Of a stretch of DNA of 10,584 bases, positions 1 through 6,149 are shown piece by piece. The notes beneath the pieces were generated by a model. The model made no database searches. It was not told the origin of the DNA and worked only from the letters and a program-made list of their open reading frames with translations. The stretch comes from Bacillota bacterium (GTDB lineage Bacteria > Bacillota > Limnochordia > Darwinibacteriales > DTU012): positions 1-10,584 of the forward strand of contig JAAYLQ010000123.1 of NCBI GenBank assembly GCA_012521805.1, written 5' to 3'. Both the position numbers and the translations under genes were made by a program. How positions within the stretch are numbered: the stretch's first letter is position 1; every line of letters begins with the position of its first letter.

Positions 1-727
1 AAAGGGTTTGGTTGATTCTGGCTGCGGTTTTCTGCCATCTGTTCATCAGGAGTTCTTTAAGCTGAAAAACATATTTTTCCTTAACATATGCCGAATTAGA
101 TAACAAATCCTGGTAGTAAGCGGCGATGCGCTGATCTTGTGTCAGCTGCAGTTCAAGTTGATGTTCTTCAGTGGTTAACCGGAAAGATAACAACAGGGAG
201 GGGAGACTGGCTGCAGCGATGATTAAGAGCAGATAGAAGTTTTGGCTGAATTTGAAGACCAGGGTGCCGATTGTACAGAGCGCTCTCAAAGTATTTAATG
301 ATATGGTGAACAGCTCCGGTAGTCTATTGGCGAAATTGCGGACAGCTTGGAGTTTGTTTTGAAATTCGGTGCTTTCAATGGACGCATAAGGCATGCGGTT
401 GGTTTTTTCTGCGATCAGGACATTGATCTTAGTCACAACCCTGAAACTCATTACCGATAACAGCGGCATCTGACCGAGCATGATCATTCTGTCAAGAAAG
501 ATAAATAGTGCCAGCAGCGAGATACCCAAAAATACGTTTGTATCAGATGCAGCCATGTTTTGAGCCGCTATTTTTTCTGCCTCCTGGATAATGTAACTAA
601 TTGCGGATACGTTGAGATACGGTATTACCCCGGATATAACGTAGAACGCGCAGGATATGATAAAAGTAGTTCGGTTGTTGGTGAATATAAACCAGAGGCT
701 GTTGAAATAGCATTTCAGCCCTCTCAT
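1..727 (-). CDS. ABC exporter, N-terminal transmembrane domain (partial, runs off left edge)
   Basis: This reading frame starts at an ATG at 727 on the minus strand and stays open to the window edge, giving about 242 codons. An AGGAGG ribosome binding site lies at 736-741, 8 bases before the start. Hydrophobic segments are visible at about residues 20-47, 65-88 and 148-180. Between them is a cytoplasmic stretch with ESTEFQNKLQAVRN (about 118-131), and near the end YYQDLLSNSAYVKEKYVF (about 203-220). These two patterns resemble the coupling regions of type I ABC exporter membrane domains, particularly peptide or lantibiotic exporters. The ATP-binding domain expected after about 320 residues would lie outside the window, so the Walker motifs cannot be checked. 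The substrate is unknown. The gene is divergent from the flagellin gene. I am fairly sure of the family, not of the cargo. Confidence 0.75.
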   Translation of the reverse strand, partial: MRGLKCYFNSLWFIFTNNRTTFIISCAFYVISGVIPYLNVSAISYIIQEAEKIAAQNMAASDTNVFLGISLLALFIFLDRMIMLGQMPLLSVMSFRVVTKINVLIAEKTNRMPYASIESTEFQNKLQAVRNFANRLPELFTISLNTLRALCTIGTLVFKFSQNFYLLLIIAAASLPSLLLSFRLTTEEHQLELQLTQDQRIAAYYQDLLSNSAYVKEKYVFQLKELLMNRWQKTAARINQTL

Positions 728-753
728 ATGCTGCCCCTCCTTTTAATACTTCA

Positions 754-759
754 ATTCTA
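754..759 (-). promoter_or_regulatory. Possible extended -10 promoter for the ABC exporter
   Basis: On the minus strand the sequence reads TGTTAGAAT, an extended -10 element (TAGAAT matches TATAAT at 5 of 6). It would start transcription near 747, just ahead of the AGGAGG at 736-741. No good -35 hexamer lies at 16-18 bases spacing, so this is a modest prediction. Confidence 0.35.
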
Positions 760-822
760 ACATTCAGTTCAGGGGTTTAACACATACCGCTGGTTGAAAA
801 TTTCGATTGGTTTTGACACAGC

Positions 823-849
823 TTCAGTTTTGGCAAATCCAGCCGATAT
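823..849 (+). promoter_or_regulatory. Sigma-28 (sigma-D / FliA) promoter of the flagellin gene
   Basis: TTCAGTTT at 823-830 matches the sigma-28 -35 consensus TAAAGTTT at 6 of 8 positions. It is followed after exactly 11 bases by GCCGATAT at 842-849, the sigma-28/sigma-D -10 element. Transcription would begin near 856, giving a leader of about 27 bases with the ribosome binding site at 871-878. Flagellin genes are classically transcribed by this sigma factor, so signal and gene agree. Confidence 0.82.
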
Positions 850-882
850 ATATTTAGAGATCTTCCTACTAAGGTGAGAACA

Positions 883-1710
883 ATGCGAATTTACAACAAT
901 ATCATGGCGATCAATGCTTACCGCAATGTTTCACTCAGGTACAATGCTCTAATGCGTTCTATGGAACGCTTGTCCTCAGGGCTGCGCATTAATCGGGCAG
1001 CTGATGATCCGGCAGGTTTGGCCATCAGCGAGCGGATGCGGGCTCAGATCCGGGGATTGAAACAGGCATCCCGAAATGCTCAGGATGCTATTTCCATGCT
1101 GCAGGTAGCAGAGGGAGCTTTGAATCAGACCAGCGCTATTCTCCAGCGGATTCGGGAGCTGACGGTACAGGCAGCTACCGGCACTAATTCCGAATCTGAT
1201 TTAGAAGCGATTCAGCTGGAGATTGAGCAGCTGCTGGATGAGCTGAACCGGATTGCTGGAGATACCAACTTTAACACCATACCACTGCTTAACTCTCAGT
1301 CTGAATCAAAACAGCCGAGCAGTGCTACCTTTCGAATTCAGATTGGGGCAAATTCCGGTCAATACATGGAAATCAGCTTAGCCAATATGGGGGCTGCCGC
1401 ATTGGGAATAGCCGAGATCGATGTCACTAAGGATGCAGATGGAGCACTGTCGCTTGTGGAACAGGCGATCAAGATGGCTGCTTCTGAGCGGGGTAAAATC
1501 GGGGCTTATCAAAACCGTTTAGAGCACACAATTAACAATCTTGAACAAACAGCACTGAATCTGCAGGCTGCGGAATCGCGGATTCGTGACGCGGATTTGG
1601 CAGAGGAAATGATGGAATATACCAAAAATCTAATTTTACTTCAAGCTGCAGTGGCCATGCTTGCCCAAGCCAATGCAGTACCTCAGATGGTTCTGCAGCT
1701 GCTCTGGTAA
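883..1710 (+). CDS. hag: Flagellin, minimal D0-D1 type (275 aa)
   Basis: This is the structural subunit of the flagellar filament, exported through the flagellar type III apparatus and polymerised outside the cell. The N-terminal part (residues 1 to about 140) carries the flagellin landmarks MERLSSGLRINRAADDPAG (27-45) and LQRIRELTVQA (87-97), the latter corresponding to the D1 segment that TLR5 recognises in beta- and gammaproteobacterial flagellins. The C-terminal part (about 185-275) carries AAESRIRDADLAEEMMEYTK (229-248) and ends in VLQLLW. Only about 45 residues separate the conserved halves, so no D2/D3 surface domain is present. The protein has no cysteine. I choose ATG 883 over the in-frame GTG at 874 because that GTG lies inside the ribosome binding site AAGGTGAG (871-878), and because MRIYNN matches the usual flagellin N-terminus. 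It has its own sigma-28 promoter and no flagellar neighbours, so it appears monocistronic. Confidence 0.95.
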   Translation: MRIYNNIMAINAYRNVSLRYNALMRSMERLSSGLRINRAADDPAGLAISERMRAQIRGLKQASRNAQDAISMLQVAEGALNQTSAILQRIRELTVQAATGTNSESDLEAIQLEIEQLLDELNRIAGDTNFNTIPLLNSQSESKQPSSATFRIQIGANSGQYMEISLANMGAAALGIAEIDVTKDADGALSLVEQAIKMAASERGKIGAYQNRLEHTINNLEQTALNLQAAESRIRDADLAEEMMEYTKNLILLQAAVAMLAQANAVPQMVLQLLW

Positions 1711-1772
1711 TCAGCTGGTGTGCTTCATATCAGAGGGTCAGCTTCTTTAACCACTATCAATTATTATAAAAT

Positions 1773-1815
1773 GACGAGTCCTGGCAGATTAATGACCTGC
1801 TCCAGGACTCGTCTT
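1773..1815. terminator. Bidirectional intrinsic terminator between flagellin and rtcB
   Basis: A perfect 12-base inverted repeat, GACGAGTCCTGG at 1773-1784 and CCAGGACTCGTC at 1802-1813, encloses a 17-base loop. T-rich sequence follows on both strands: TTGTGTTCTTT on plus, ATTTTATAATAATT on minus. It lies between two convergent genes, 62 bases after the flagellin stop and 9 bases after the rtcB stop, so it probably ends both transcripts. Confidence 0.82.
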
Positions 1816-1822
1816 GTGTTCT

Positions 1823-2923
1823 TTAGTGGGCCTTAAAATTATAGATAGGCTTAAGGATGTCAATAATGGAGGCGGTATCTCCAATGTTTTCTAGAATCTC
1901 ATCGATCGGTTTATAGGCCATTGGTGCTTCGTCAAGTGTTGAGCGGCCAATGGAAGTGGAGTAAATACCGCTCATTTCTTCCTTAAACTCGGATAAACTC
2001 AATACTTTTCTCGCTTGCGTCCGGGACATAATTCTGCCAGCACCATGGGGTGCGGAGTAATTCCACTCTGGATTGCCTTTGCCCTCAGCGAGAATGCTGC
2101 CATCCCGCATATTAATTGGAATCAAGATTTTCTCACCTTTTTGAGCTGAGATCGACCCTTTGCGCAGGATCATATGCTTCAGATCAATATAGTTGTGGAT
2201 AGTGGTAAAGGCATCTAAACCCTTCAGTTCCATAGCCTCCAAAATTACATCGGCAATCGCCTGGCGGTTTAATACCGCGTACTTCTGCATTAAGTCCATG
2301 TCATGGAGGTAATCGTCAAAATCCTGTCCTTCAAGGTAAGCTAAATCCCGGGGAACATTAACTTTGTGCTTCAGCTTTTGATAGGCCAGCTTTTGGTAGT
2401 ATTCCGCCACCTGCAGACCCAGATGCCTGCTGCCGGAATGGACAACAAGGTAGAGGCAGTCGTTGGAATCCTTGTTAACCTCAATAAAATGATTGCCTCC
2501 TCCGAGTGTACCCAGGGAGTGATAGCCCCGGTCTAAGTCAACATGTTTGCGGCACTTAAGTTTAGCAAGATTGATGTCCGCCGCATATCTATGTTTGGTT
2601 TTTCTAATTTTAAAACCAGCTGGAATTTCGCGATTGATCACCCGATCCAGCTTCTCCAGATCAAGATCGATTCTGCCCAGTTTAACAGTGTACATTCCAC
2701 AGCCGATATCAACCCCGACTAAGTTAGGTACGACTTTATCTGAAATTGTCATGGTTGTACCAATGACACAGCCTGCACCAGAGTGAACGTCCGGCATGAT
2801 TCTGATCTTAGAGCCGGCGACAAACTCTTGATCGCACAGTTCAATAATTTGGGCTTTTGCTTCCGCTTCAATGTTGTTGGTAAAAACCTTAGCAGAATTG
2901 TATTTACCTTTCAGCTCTATCAT
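1823..2923 (-). CDS. rtcB: RNA-splicing ligase RtcB (366 aa)
   Basis: RtcB joins RNA 2',3'-cyclic phosphate or 3'-phosphate ends to 5'-hydroxyl ends, using GTP and Mn2+, in tRNA splicing or RNA repair. The family motifs appear in order: PDVHSGAGCVIGTTM (44-58), VGVDIGCGM (69-77), GTLGGGNHFIEV (138-149), VVHSGSR (160-166), TIHNYID (241-247), RKGSISA (254-260) and SAPHGAGRIMSR (290-301). Comparison with the characterised archaeal enzyme suggests metal ligands D72, C75, H145, H162 and H243, and H293 as the histidine that is guanylylated; all are present. At 366 residues it belongs to the shorter bacterial form. The ATG at 2923 has a GGGGG-rich ribosome binding site (2931-2938) 7 bases upstream. 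It follows the exonuclease gene on the same strand by 68 bases but has its own -10 element. No archease or RtcA gene is in view. Confidence 0.95.
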   Translation of the reverse strand: MIELKGKYNSAKVFTNNIEAEAKAQIIELCDQEFVAGSKIRIMPDVHSGAGCVIGTTMTISDKVVPNLVGVDIGCGMYTVKLGRIDLDLEKLDRVINREIPAGFKIRKTKHRYAADINLAKLKCRKHVDLDRGYHSLGTLGGGNHFIEVNKDSNDCLYLVVHSGSRHLGLQVAEYYQKLAYQKLKHKVNVPRDLAYLEGQDFDDYLHDMDLMQKYAVLNRQAIADVILEAMELKGLDAFTTIHNYIDLKHMILRKGSISAQKGEKILIPINMRDGSILAEGKGNPEWNYSAPHGAGRIMSRTQARKVLSLSEFKEEMSGIYSTSIGRSTLDEAPMAYKPIDEILENIGDTASIIDILKPIYNFKAH

Positions 2924-2948
2924 TTGTCAACCCCCTTTTCCATCACTC

Positions 2949-2954
2949 ATTATA
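2949..2954 (-). promoter_or_regulatory. rtcB: Extended -10 promoter of rtcB
   Basis: The minus strand reads TGGTATAAT, a perfect TATAAT (2949-2954) preceded by the TG of an extended -10 element. The expected -35 position is GC-rich and does not match TTGACA. Transcription would start near 2942, about 19 bases before the rtcB start codon. This suggests rtcB can be expressed independently of the exonuclease gene upstream. Confidence 0.6.
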
Positions 2955-2991
2955 CCATAGGGGGCGAATCGGCCGCAGATTTCTCCGGTTT

Positions 2992-3768
2992 TTAAATCGA
3001 AAGATCAATCTCTAATTCAACCGGACAGTGATCGCTGCCCAGAACCTGATCGTGAATTTTAGCATCAATCAATTTGGCTTCTAGATCTTTTGACACCAGG
3101 AAGTAGTCAATTCTCCAGCCGATATTGCGTTCCCTGGCATTTGCAAAATAGGACCACCAGGTATAAGCATCGGTTTTATCCGGGTAGAAGTAGCGAAACG
3201 AGTCGATGAAGCCGGATTCCAGCAGAACAGAAAATTTTTCCCGTTCTGCATCTGTAAAACCAGCAGATTTTCGATTAGTACTGGGATTCTTTAAGTCAAT
3301 CTCCTGATGCGCTACGTTCAAGTCTCCACACACTATTACCGGCTTTTGTTGATTTAATGCTAAAAGATAAGCACGAAAATCATCTTCCCACTGCATCCGG
3401 TACTCCAGTCTTGCTAAGCCCCGCTGAGAATTTGGGGTATACACAGTTACTAAATAAAAGTCATTATAAAAGTCATTATATTCAAGGGTAATTGTGCGTC
3501 CTTCTTGATCATGCTCTTCGCAGTTGATGCCGTATGCCACGGTTAAAGGTGAGTGTTTGGTAAAAACAGCTGTACCTGAATAACCTTTTTTTGTTACTGC
3601 GTAATTCCAATACTGCTCATAGCCGGGCAGATCCAGCTCCAGCTGTCCTGCCTGCAGTTTGGTTTCCTGAAGACAGAAAAAGTCACTGTCAGCTTCATTA
3701 AAAAAGTCCAAAAATCCTTTTTTCAAACAGGCCCGCAGCCCGTTTACATTCCATGATATTAGTTTCAT
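2992..3768 (-). CDS. xth: Exonuclease III-family AP endonuclease (ExoA/XthA, 258 aa)
   Basis: This Mg2+-dependent enzyme cuts DNA 5' of abasic sites and trims blocked 3' ends in base excision repair. Family motifs run in order: LISWNVNGLRA (3-13), FCLQETKLQ (31-39, catalytic E35), GYSGTAVF (62-69), VTVYTPNSQRG (108-118, Y110), VCGDLNVAH (147-154, D149 and N151), RIDYFLVS (219-226) and GSDHCPVELEI (244-254, D246 and H247). The catalytic set is complete and the length fits the roughly 250-residue bacterial ExoA form. The frame is open upstream to an ATG at 3819, but MKLISWNVNG is the family N-terminus and the AGGAGA at 3778-3783 sits 9 bases before the ATG at 3768, so I use that start. A 12-base tandem duplication repeats YNDF at residues 97-104. 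I see no convincing promoter upstream. Confidence 0.95.
   Translation of the reverse strand: MKLISWNVNGLRACLKKGFLDFFNEADSDFFCLQETKLQAGQLELDLPGYEQYWNYAVTKKGYSGTAVFTKHSPLTVAYGINCEEHDQEGRTITLEYNDFYNDFYLVTVYTPNSQRGLARLEYRMQWEDDFRAYLLALNQQKPVIVCGDLNVAHQEIDLKNPSTNRKSAGFTDAEREKFSVLLESGFIDSFRYFYPDKTDAYTWWSYFANARERNIGWRIDYFLVSKDLEAKLIDAKIHDQVLGSDHCPVELEIDLSI
3456..3479. repeat. 12-base perfect tandem duplication inside the exonuclease gene
   Basis: The unit AAAAGTCATTAT occurs twice back to back (3456-3467 and 3468-3479). On the coding (minus) strand it adds one in-frame copy of Tyr-Asn-Asp-Phe at residues 97-104, just before the conserved VTVYTPNS strand. Confidence 0.9.
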
Positions 3769-3925
3769 TGGGCATCTTCTCCTATAATAATTACTATTTA
3801 GCTTCGCTAATTTAAACAAGATACCTGCTTGAGGTTAGTTATCCTTTTTTGGTTGAATTGAAAGGATATTGGGTGCGGTTTCAGAAATAATCTATAAGAG
3901 CCAAAAGCAGAAGGTGGTTTGAGTA

Positions 3926-4294
3926 ATGAACGCAAAAGTAGAGAATTTTGTTAAGAATTTAGGTTCAGGTTTGTCGCTGTTCTCCAGCATTATTATCTCA
4001 GCTGGCTCGATGCTGCTGTTTTTTAACCCGGGTTCAGATCTGGTGCTTAAGATTTTGCTGACAATTGCCCTAACAGTAATTAAAACCGCAATGTTTCATA
4101 CCCTGCTGAAAACCTTGAAGGCGCGAATCAATTTCCGGTTATTGGCGGTTTTTGTAGTTGATATTGCCGGCATGCTGATTCTTTTGTTTACCAGCATTTC
4201 AAAGCTGGTTTCCCTAAGTGTGCTTGTGCTGTGGTTAGTAGTATCCTTGGTTTTAGCGCTGTTTGGGCTGCCGAGACCTCGCAAGCAGCAGTAA
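3926..4294 (+). CDS. Small integral membrane protein, four predicted TM helices (122 aa)
   Basis: I do not recognise this family. The protein is mostly hydrophobic, with likely membrane helices at about residues 15-33, 39-60, 70-90 and 93-114, short charged loops (KTLKARINFR at 62-71) and a basic tail RPRKQQ. No catalytic motif or signal peptide cleavage site is apparent. The ATG is preceded by AAGGTGG (3911-3917) 8 bases upstream. The stop lies 23 bases before the next membrane protein gene on the same strand, so the two are probably co-transcribed and may work together. No strong promoter is visible in 3769-3925; TTGGGT (3869-3874) with TATAAG (3893-3898) at 18 bases spacing is a weak possibility. 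Role unknown. Confidence 0.75.
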   Translation: MNAKVENFVKNLGSGLSLFSSIIISAGSMLLFFNPGSDLVLKILLTIALTVIKTAMFHTLLKTLKARINFRLLAVFVVDIAGMLILLFTSISKLVSLSVLVLWLVVSLVLALFGLPRPRKQQ

Positions 4295-4317
4295 TGGTGA
4301 GGAGGAGCTGATTCTTA

Positions 4318-5061
4318 ATGTTCCAATGGGTAATTTGGCTGCTGGTCGGTGGAGCATTTATCTTTATGGGTTTATCAGTCCATATATTTAAGTGGTATTT
4401 CTTAATCGCCGGTTACAACACAATGCCGAAGGAGCAAAAGGCGAATGTAGATATTGAGTCGGTCAGCAGGTTAATGGGGTATTGGGGTTATTTTAACGGC
4501 GCAGTGTCCATGCTGGTTGGATTACTTTCAGCTTTGGGGCTGGATTTTGGGATTTTCATTGGTCTTGGGCTGTTTGGTATTTCCACAGTTTTTATGATTA
4601 TCACCGCGCAAAAATTTGACTATAATCCAAAGGTTGAAGGCAGAATGGGTAGATCTAGACGGAGACAGCAGTTTGGTTCAGTTGGGGTTACTGTGGTTTC
4701 TTTAGTTGTAGTGGCGCTGCTGCTGCTGTTCACGATGCGGCCTACAAACATTACAATTGATGATGCAGGGATTACCATTCACGGTATGTATGGCCAAACT
4801 TATGCTTGGGAATCAATTTCAGAAATGGAGTTAATCGATGAACTGCCGGGTATTTCTCGGCGGACCAATGGTGCATCTGTCGGTCCTTATTTAAAGGGGC
4901 GGTTCCGCACTACTGATTCAGAAGCAATCAAACTGTTTGTTAATCGGAGGCAGCCGCCGTTTATTCGGATTGTCAGCGATGCTGGCACAGTTATTTTTAA
5001 TATGGAAAGTCCTGAAGCAACCAGAAGCGCCGCAGCTGAGATTCAAGCAAGGTTAAAATAA
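4318..5061 (+). CDS. DUF3784 membrane protein with C-terminal PH-like domain (247 aa)
   Basis: The N-terminal half resembles the DUF3784 family of Firmicutes membrane proteins: a first helix (about 3-22), the segment KWYFLIAGYNTMPKEQKA (25-42), and two more helices (about 55-73 and 76-96). A basic cytoplasmic linker GRMGRSRRRQQ (108-118) leads into a fourth helix at about 121-139. The remaining 105 residues are soluble, begin with NITIDDAGITIHGMYGQTY (144-162) and contain WESISEME, then RFRTTDS and PPFIRIVS. This alternation of short beta strands resembles bacterial PH-like domains, which in related proteins sit beside membrane helices. The start ATG is preceded by GAGGAGGAG ending about 10 bases upstream. 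It shares an operon with the 122-residue membrane protein before it. The biochemical role is unknown; the domain call is from memory of the family, not a search. Confidence 0.78.
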   Translation: MFQWVIWLLVGGAFIFMGLSVHIFKWYFLIAGYNTMPKEQKANVDIESVSRLMGYWGYFNGAVSMLVGLLSALGLDFGIFIGLGLFGISTVFMIITAQKFDYNPKVEGRMGRSRRRQQFGSVGVTVVSLVVVALLLLFTMRPTNITIDDAGITIHGMYGQTYAWESISEMELIDELPGISRRTNGASVGPYLKGRFRTTDSEAIKLFVNRRQPPFIRIVSDAGTVIFNMESPEATRSAAAEIQARLK

Positions 5062-5073
5062 GGCAAAAAGCAT

Positions 5074-5100
5074 AGAAGCCAGATCTCGGATCTGGCTTCT
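5074..5100. terminator. Bidirectional intrinsic terminator between the membrane operon and the IMPase gene
   Basis: A perfect 12-base stem, AGAAGCCAGATC (5074-5085) and GATCTGGCTTCT (5089-5100), closes a 3-base loop. It is 12 bases after the plus-strand stop and 3 bases after the minus-strand stop. The minus-strand exit has a CTTTTTG tract and is the better terminator; the plus exit GGTTTATCCTTT is weaker. Confidence 0.82.
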
Positions 5101-5103
5101 GGT

Positions 5104-5868
5104 TTATCCTTTCAGCTGCTCTGCTAAAGCTTGATGGATCAAGCCGTTAGAGGCTAAAATTTCGCCGGTTGTCAAATCAAATTCTTTCCTGGAGATACCA
5201 GAAACTGTACCGCCTGCTTCCTGCACAATCAGGGCACCTGCGGCAATATCCCAGGGATTAAGGTGCATTTCCCAGAAACCGTCCAACCGACCGCAGGCTA
5301 CATAGCACAAATCTAGGGCAGCTGATCCTAAGCGGAGCACCCCTTGAGTTTGCACTACAAGCTTTGCATAGTTCTCGATGTTGTTGTTTGGCTGATGCAT
5401 GTTATAAGGAAAACCGGTACACAGCAGACTGCTCTTAAGGTCAGCAGTCTGGGAAACCTTGATCTGGCTGTCGTTCAGCCAAGCACCGCGGCCTAGTTCT
5501 GCCGCAAACATTTCGTCAGCAATCGGATTGTACACCACTCCAATAATCGGTCTGCCGTTTTCCAACAGAGCAATTGACACCGAGAAGTAGGGGAGGCGGT
5601 GAGCGAAATTAGTAGTTCCATCTAGTGGATCAATTACCCACAGATATTCGCTGTCGGGGTTGCCCAGTTTACCGCCTTCTTCAGTTAACAGGGCGTGTCT
5701 GGGATAAGCTGTTGTAATTGCTTTTGTTAACAACCGCTCTGATGCCATGTCGGCATCTGTTACCAGATCGATCTCACCTTTATACTCAATGGAGAAATCA
5801 CTGTAAAGTTTATCGCGGAGAATTTTTCCTGCTGCATACGCCAAATCCTTGGCATTTTCTAAAAGCAC
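5104..5868 (-). CDS. Inositol monophosphatase family protein (254 aa)
   Basis: This is a Mg2+-dependent, Li+-sensitive-type phosphatase of the inositol monophosphatase/SuhB family, acting on sugar or inositol monophosphates in the cytoplasm. Counted from the GTG start, it has DLVTDAD (34-40), LLTEEGG (60-66, metal ligand E63), WVIDPLDGTTNF (77-88, ligands D80 and D83), GRGAWLND (126-133), LGSAALDLCYVACGRLDG (180-197) and PWDIAAGALIVQEAGG (205-220, ligand D207). The set of metal ligands is complete. The frame is open upstream to 5949, but that start lies beyond the predicted promoter. I choose GTG 5868 because GGGGTGA (5874-5880) sits 5 bases before it and MLLENAKDLAYAAG fits the usual family N-terminus; ATG 5892 has no ribosome binding site. 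Exact substrate is unknown; a PAP, NADP or fructose-bisphosphate phosphatase relative is possible. Confidence 0.92.
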   Translation of the reverse strand: MLLENAKDLAYAAGKILRDKLYSDFSIEYKGEIDLVTDADMASERLLTKAITTAYPRHALLTEEGGKLGNPDSEYLWVIDPLDGTTNFAHRLPYFSVSIALLENGRPIIGVVYNPIADEMFAAELGRGAWLNDSQIKVSQTADLKSSLLCTGFPYNMHQPNNNIENYAKLVVQTQGVLRLGSAALDLCYVACGRLDGFWEMHLNPWDIAAGALIVQEAGGTVSGISRKEFDLTTGEILASNGLIHQALAEQLKG

Positions 5869-5909
5869 TAGATTCACCCCATTTATGTTCATTTTCGATT
5901 CTGAAACCC

Positions 5910-5915
5910 ATTGTA
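5910..5915 (-). promoter_or_regulatory. Extended -10 promoter of the IMPase gene
   Basis: The minus strand reads TGATACAAT, an extended -10 with TACAAT at 5910-5915. The -35 position (TTTTAT at 17 bases spacing) is weak. Transcription would begin near 5903, 35 bases before the GTG at 5868 and downstream of the longest open-frame start at 5949, which supports the shorter protein. Confidence 0.5.
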
Positions 5916-6024
5916 TCATATATACTCGAGTGATAAAAAGGAAAGGCATAAATTTGAGAAAACGCCATAAGCTGTTACTAGATTACCCCACCAGGTGTTC
6001 GTCCCAAACAACTTAACGATAGAT

Positions 6025-6053
6025 TTGACAAAATTTAACAAATGCAGTATAAT
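6025..6053 (+). promoter_or_regulatory. Perfect consensus sigma-A promoter
   Basis: TTGACA at 6025-6030 is separated by exactly 17 bases from TATAAT at 6048-6053, and the surroundings are AT-rich. Transcription would start near 6060. This is the strongest promoter in the window. The next full-length gene downstream is the small protein gene at 6150, but an intrinsic terminator (6068-6101) stands between them. Confidence 0.9.
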
Positions 6054-6067
6054 TTAGGCTAGATGTT

Positions 6068-6101
6068 AGACGGTTCCCGGGCAGCCGGGTTCGTCTTTTT
6101 T
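6068..6101 (+). terminator. Intrinsic terminator in the leader, candidate attenuator
   Basis: AGACG (6068-6072) pairs with CGTCT (6092-6096), then after a small GTT/TT internal loop CCCGG (6076-6080) pairs with CCGGG (6085-6089) around a GCAG tetraloop. A run of six T residues covers 6096-6101. It begins only about 8 bases after the predicted transcription start and no plus-strand gene lies upstream that it could serve, since the neighbouring gene is on the minus strand. It therefore acts on the transcript of the 6025-6053 promoter, either as an attenuator of the gene at 6150 or as the end of a very short RNA. No competing antiterminator pairing is obvious. Confidence 0.72.
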
Positions 6102-6149
6102 GTATAGTCTTTTTGATTGGGTGTGGGGAGAACAGGAGGGTGTTGAATA

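Noticed and set aside
560..760. Plus-strand open frame of 66 codons
   Set aside because: It lies antisense to the ABC exporter gene, which has a strong ribosome binding site and membrane-domain motifs, and it has no ribosome binding site of its own.
813..818. Perfect TTGACA upstream of the flagellin gene, as a sigma-A -35 element
   Set aside because: The sequence 16-18 bases downstream (around 836-841, AATCCA) bears no resemblance to TATAAT, while the sigma-28 elements at 823-849 fit well.
3825..3850. Imperfect hairpin followed by six T residues on the plus strand, between the divergent exonuclease and membrane genes
   Set aside because: Pairing needs a large asymmetric bulge, and no plus-strand gene upstream needs termination; no promoter was found ahead of it.
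5989..5997. Small palindrome CACCAGGTG upstream of the consensus promoter, as a possible operator
   Set aside because: It is only four bases per arm and 27 bases before the -35 element; such a short palindrome is expected by chance.
6060..6101. tRNA or known structured RNA in the leader, because of the GGGTTCG sequence
   Set aside because: The sequence cannot fold into a cloverleaf, and the GGTTCG is part of the terminator hairpin.
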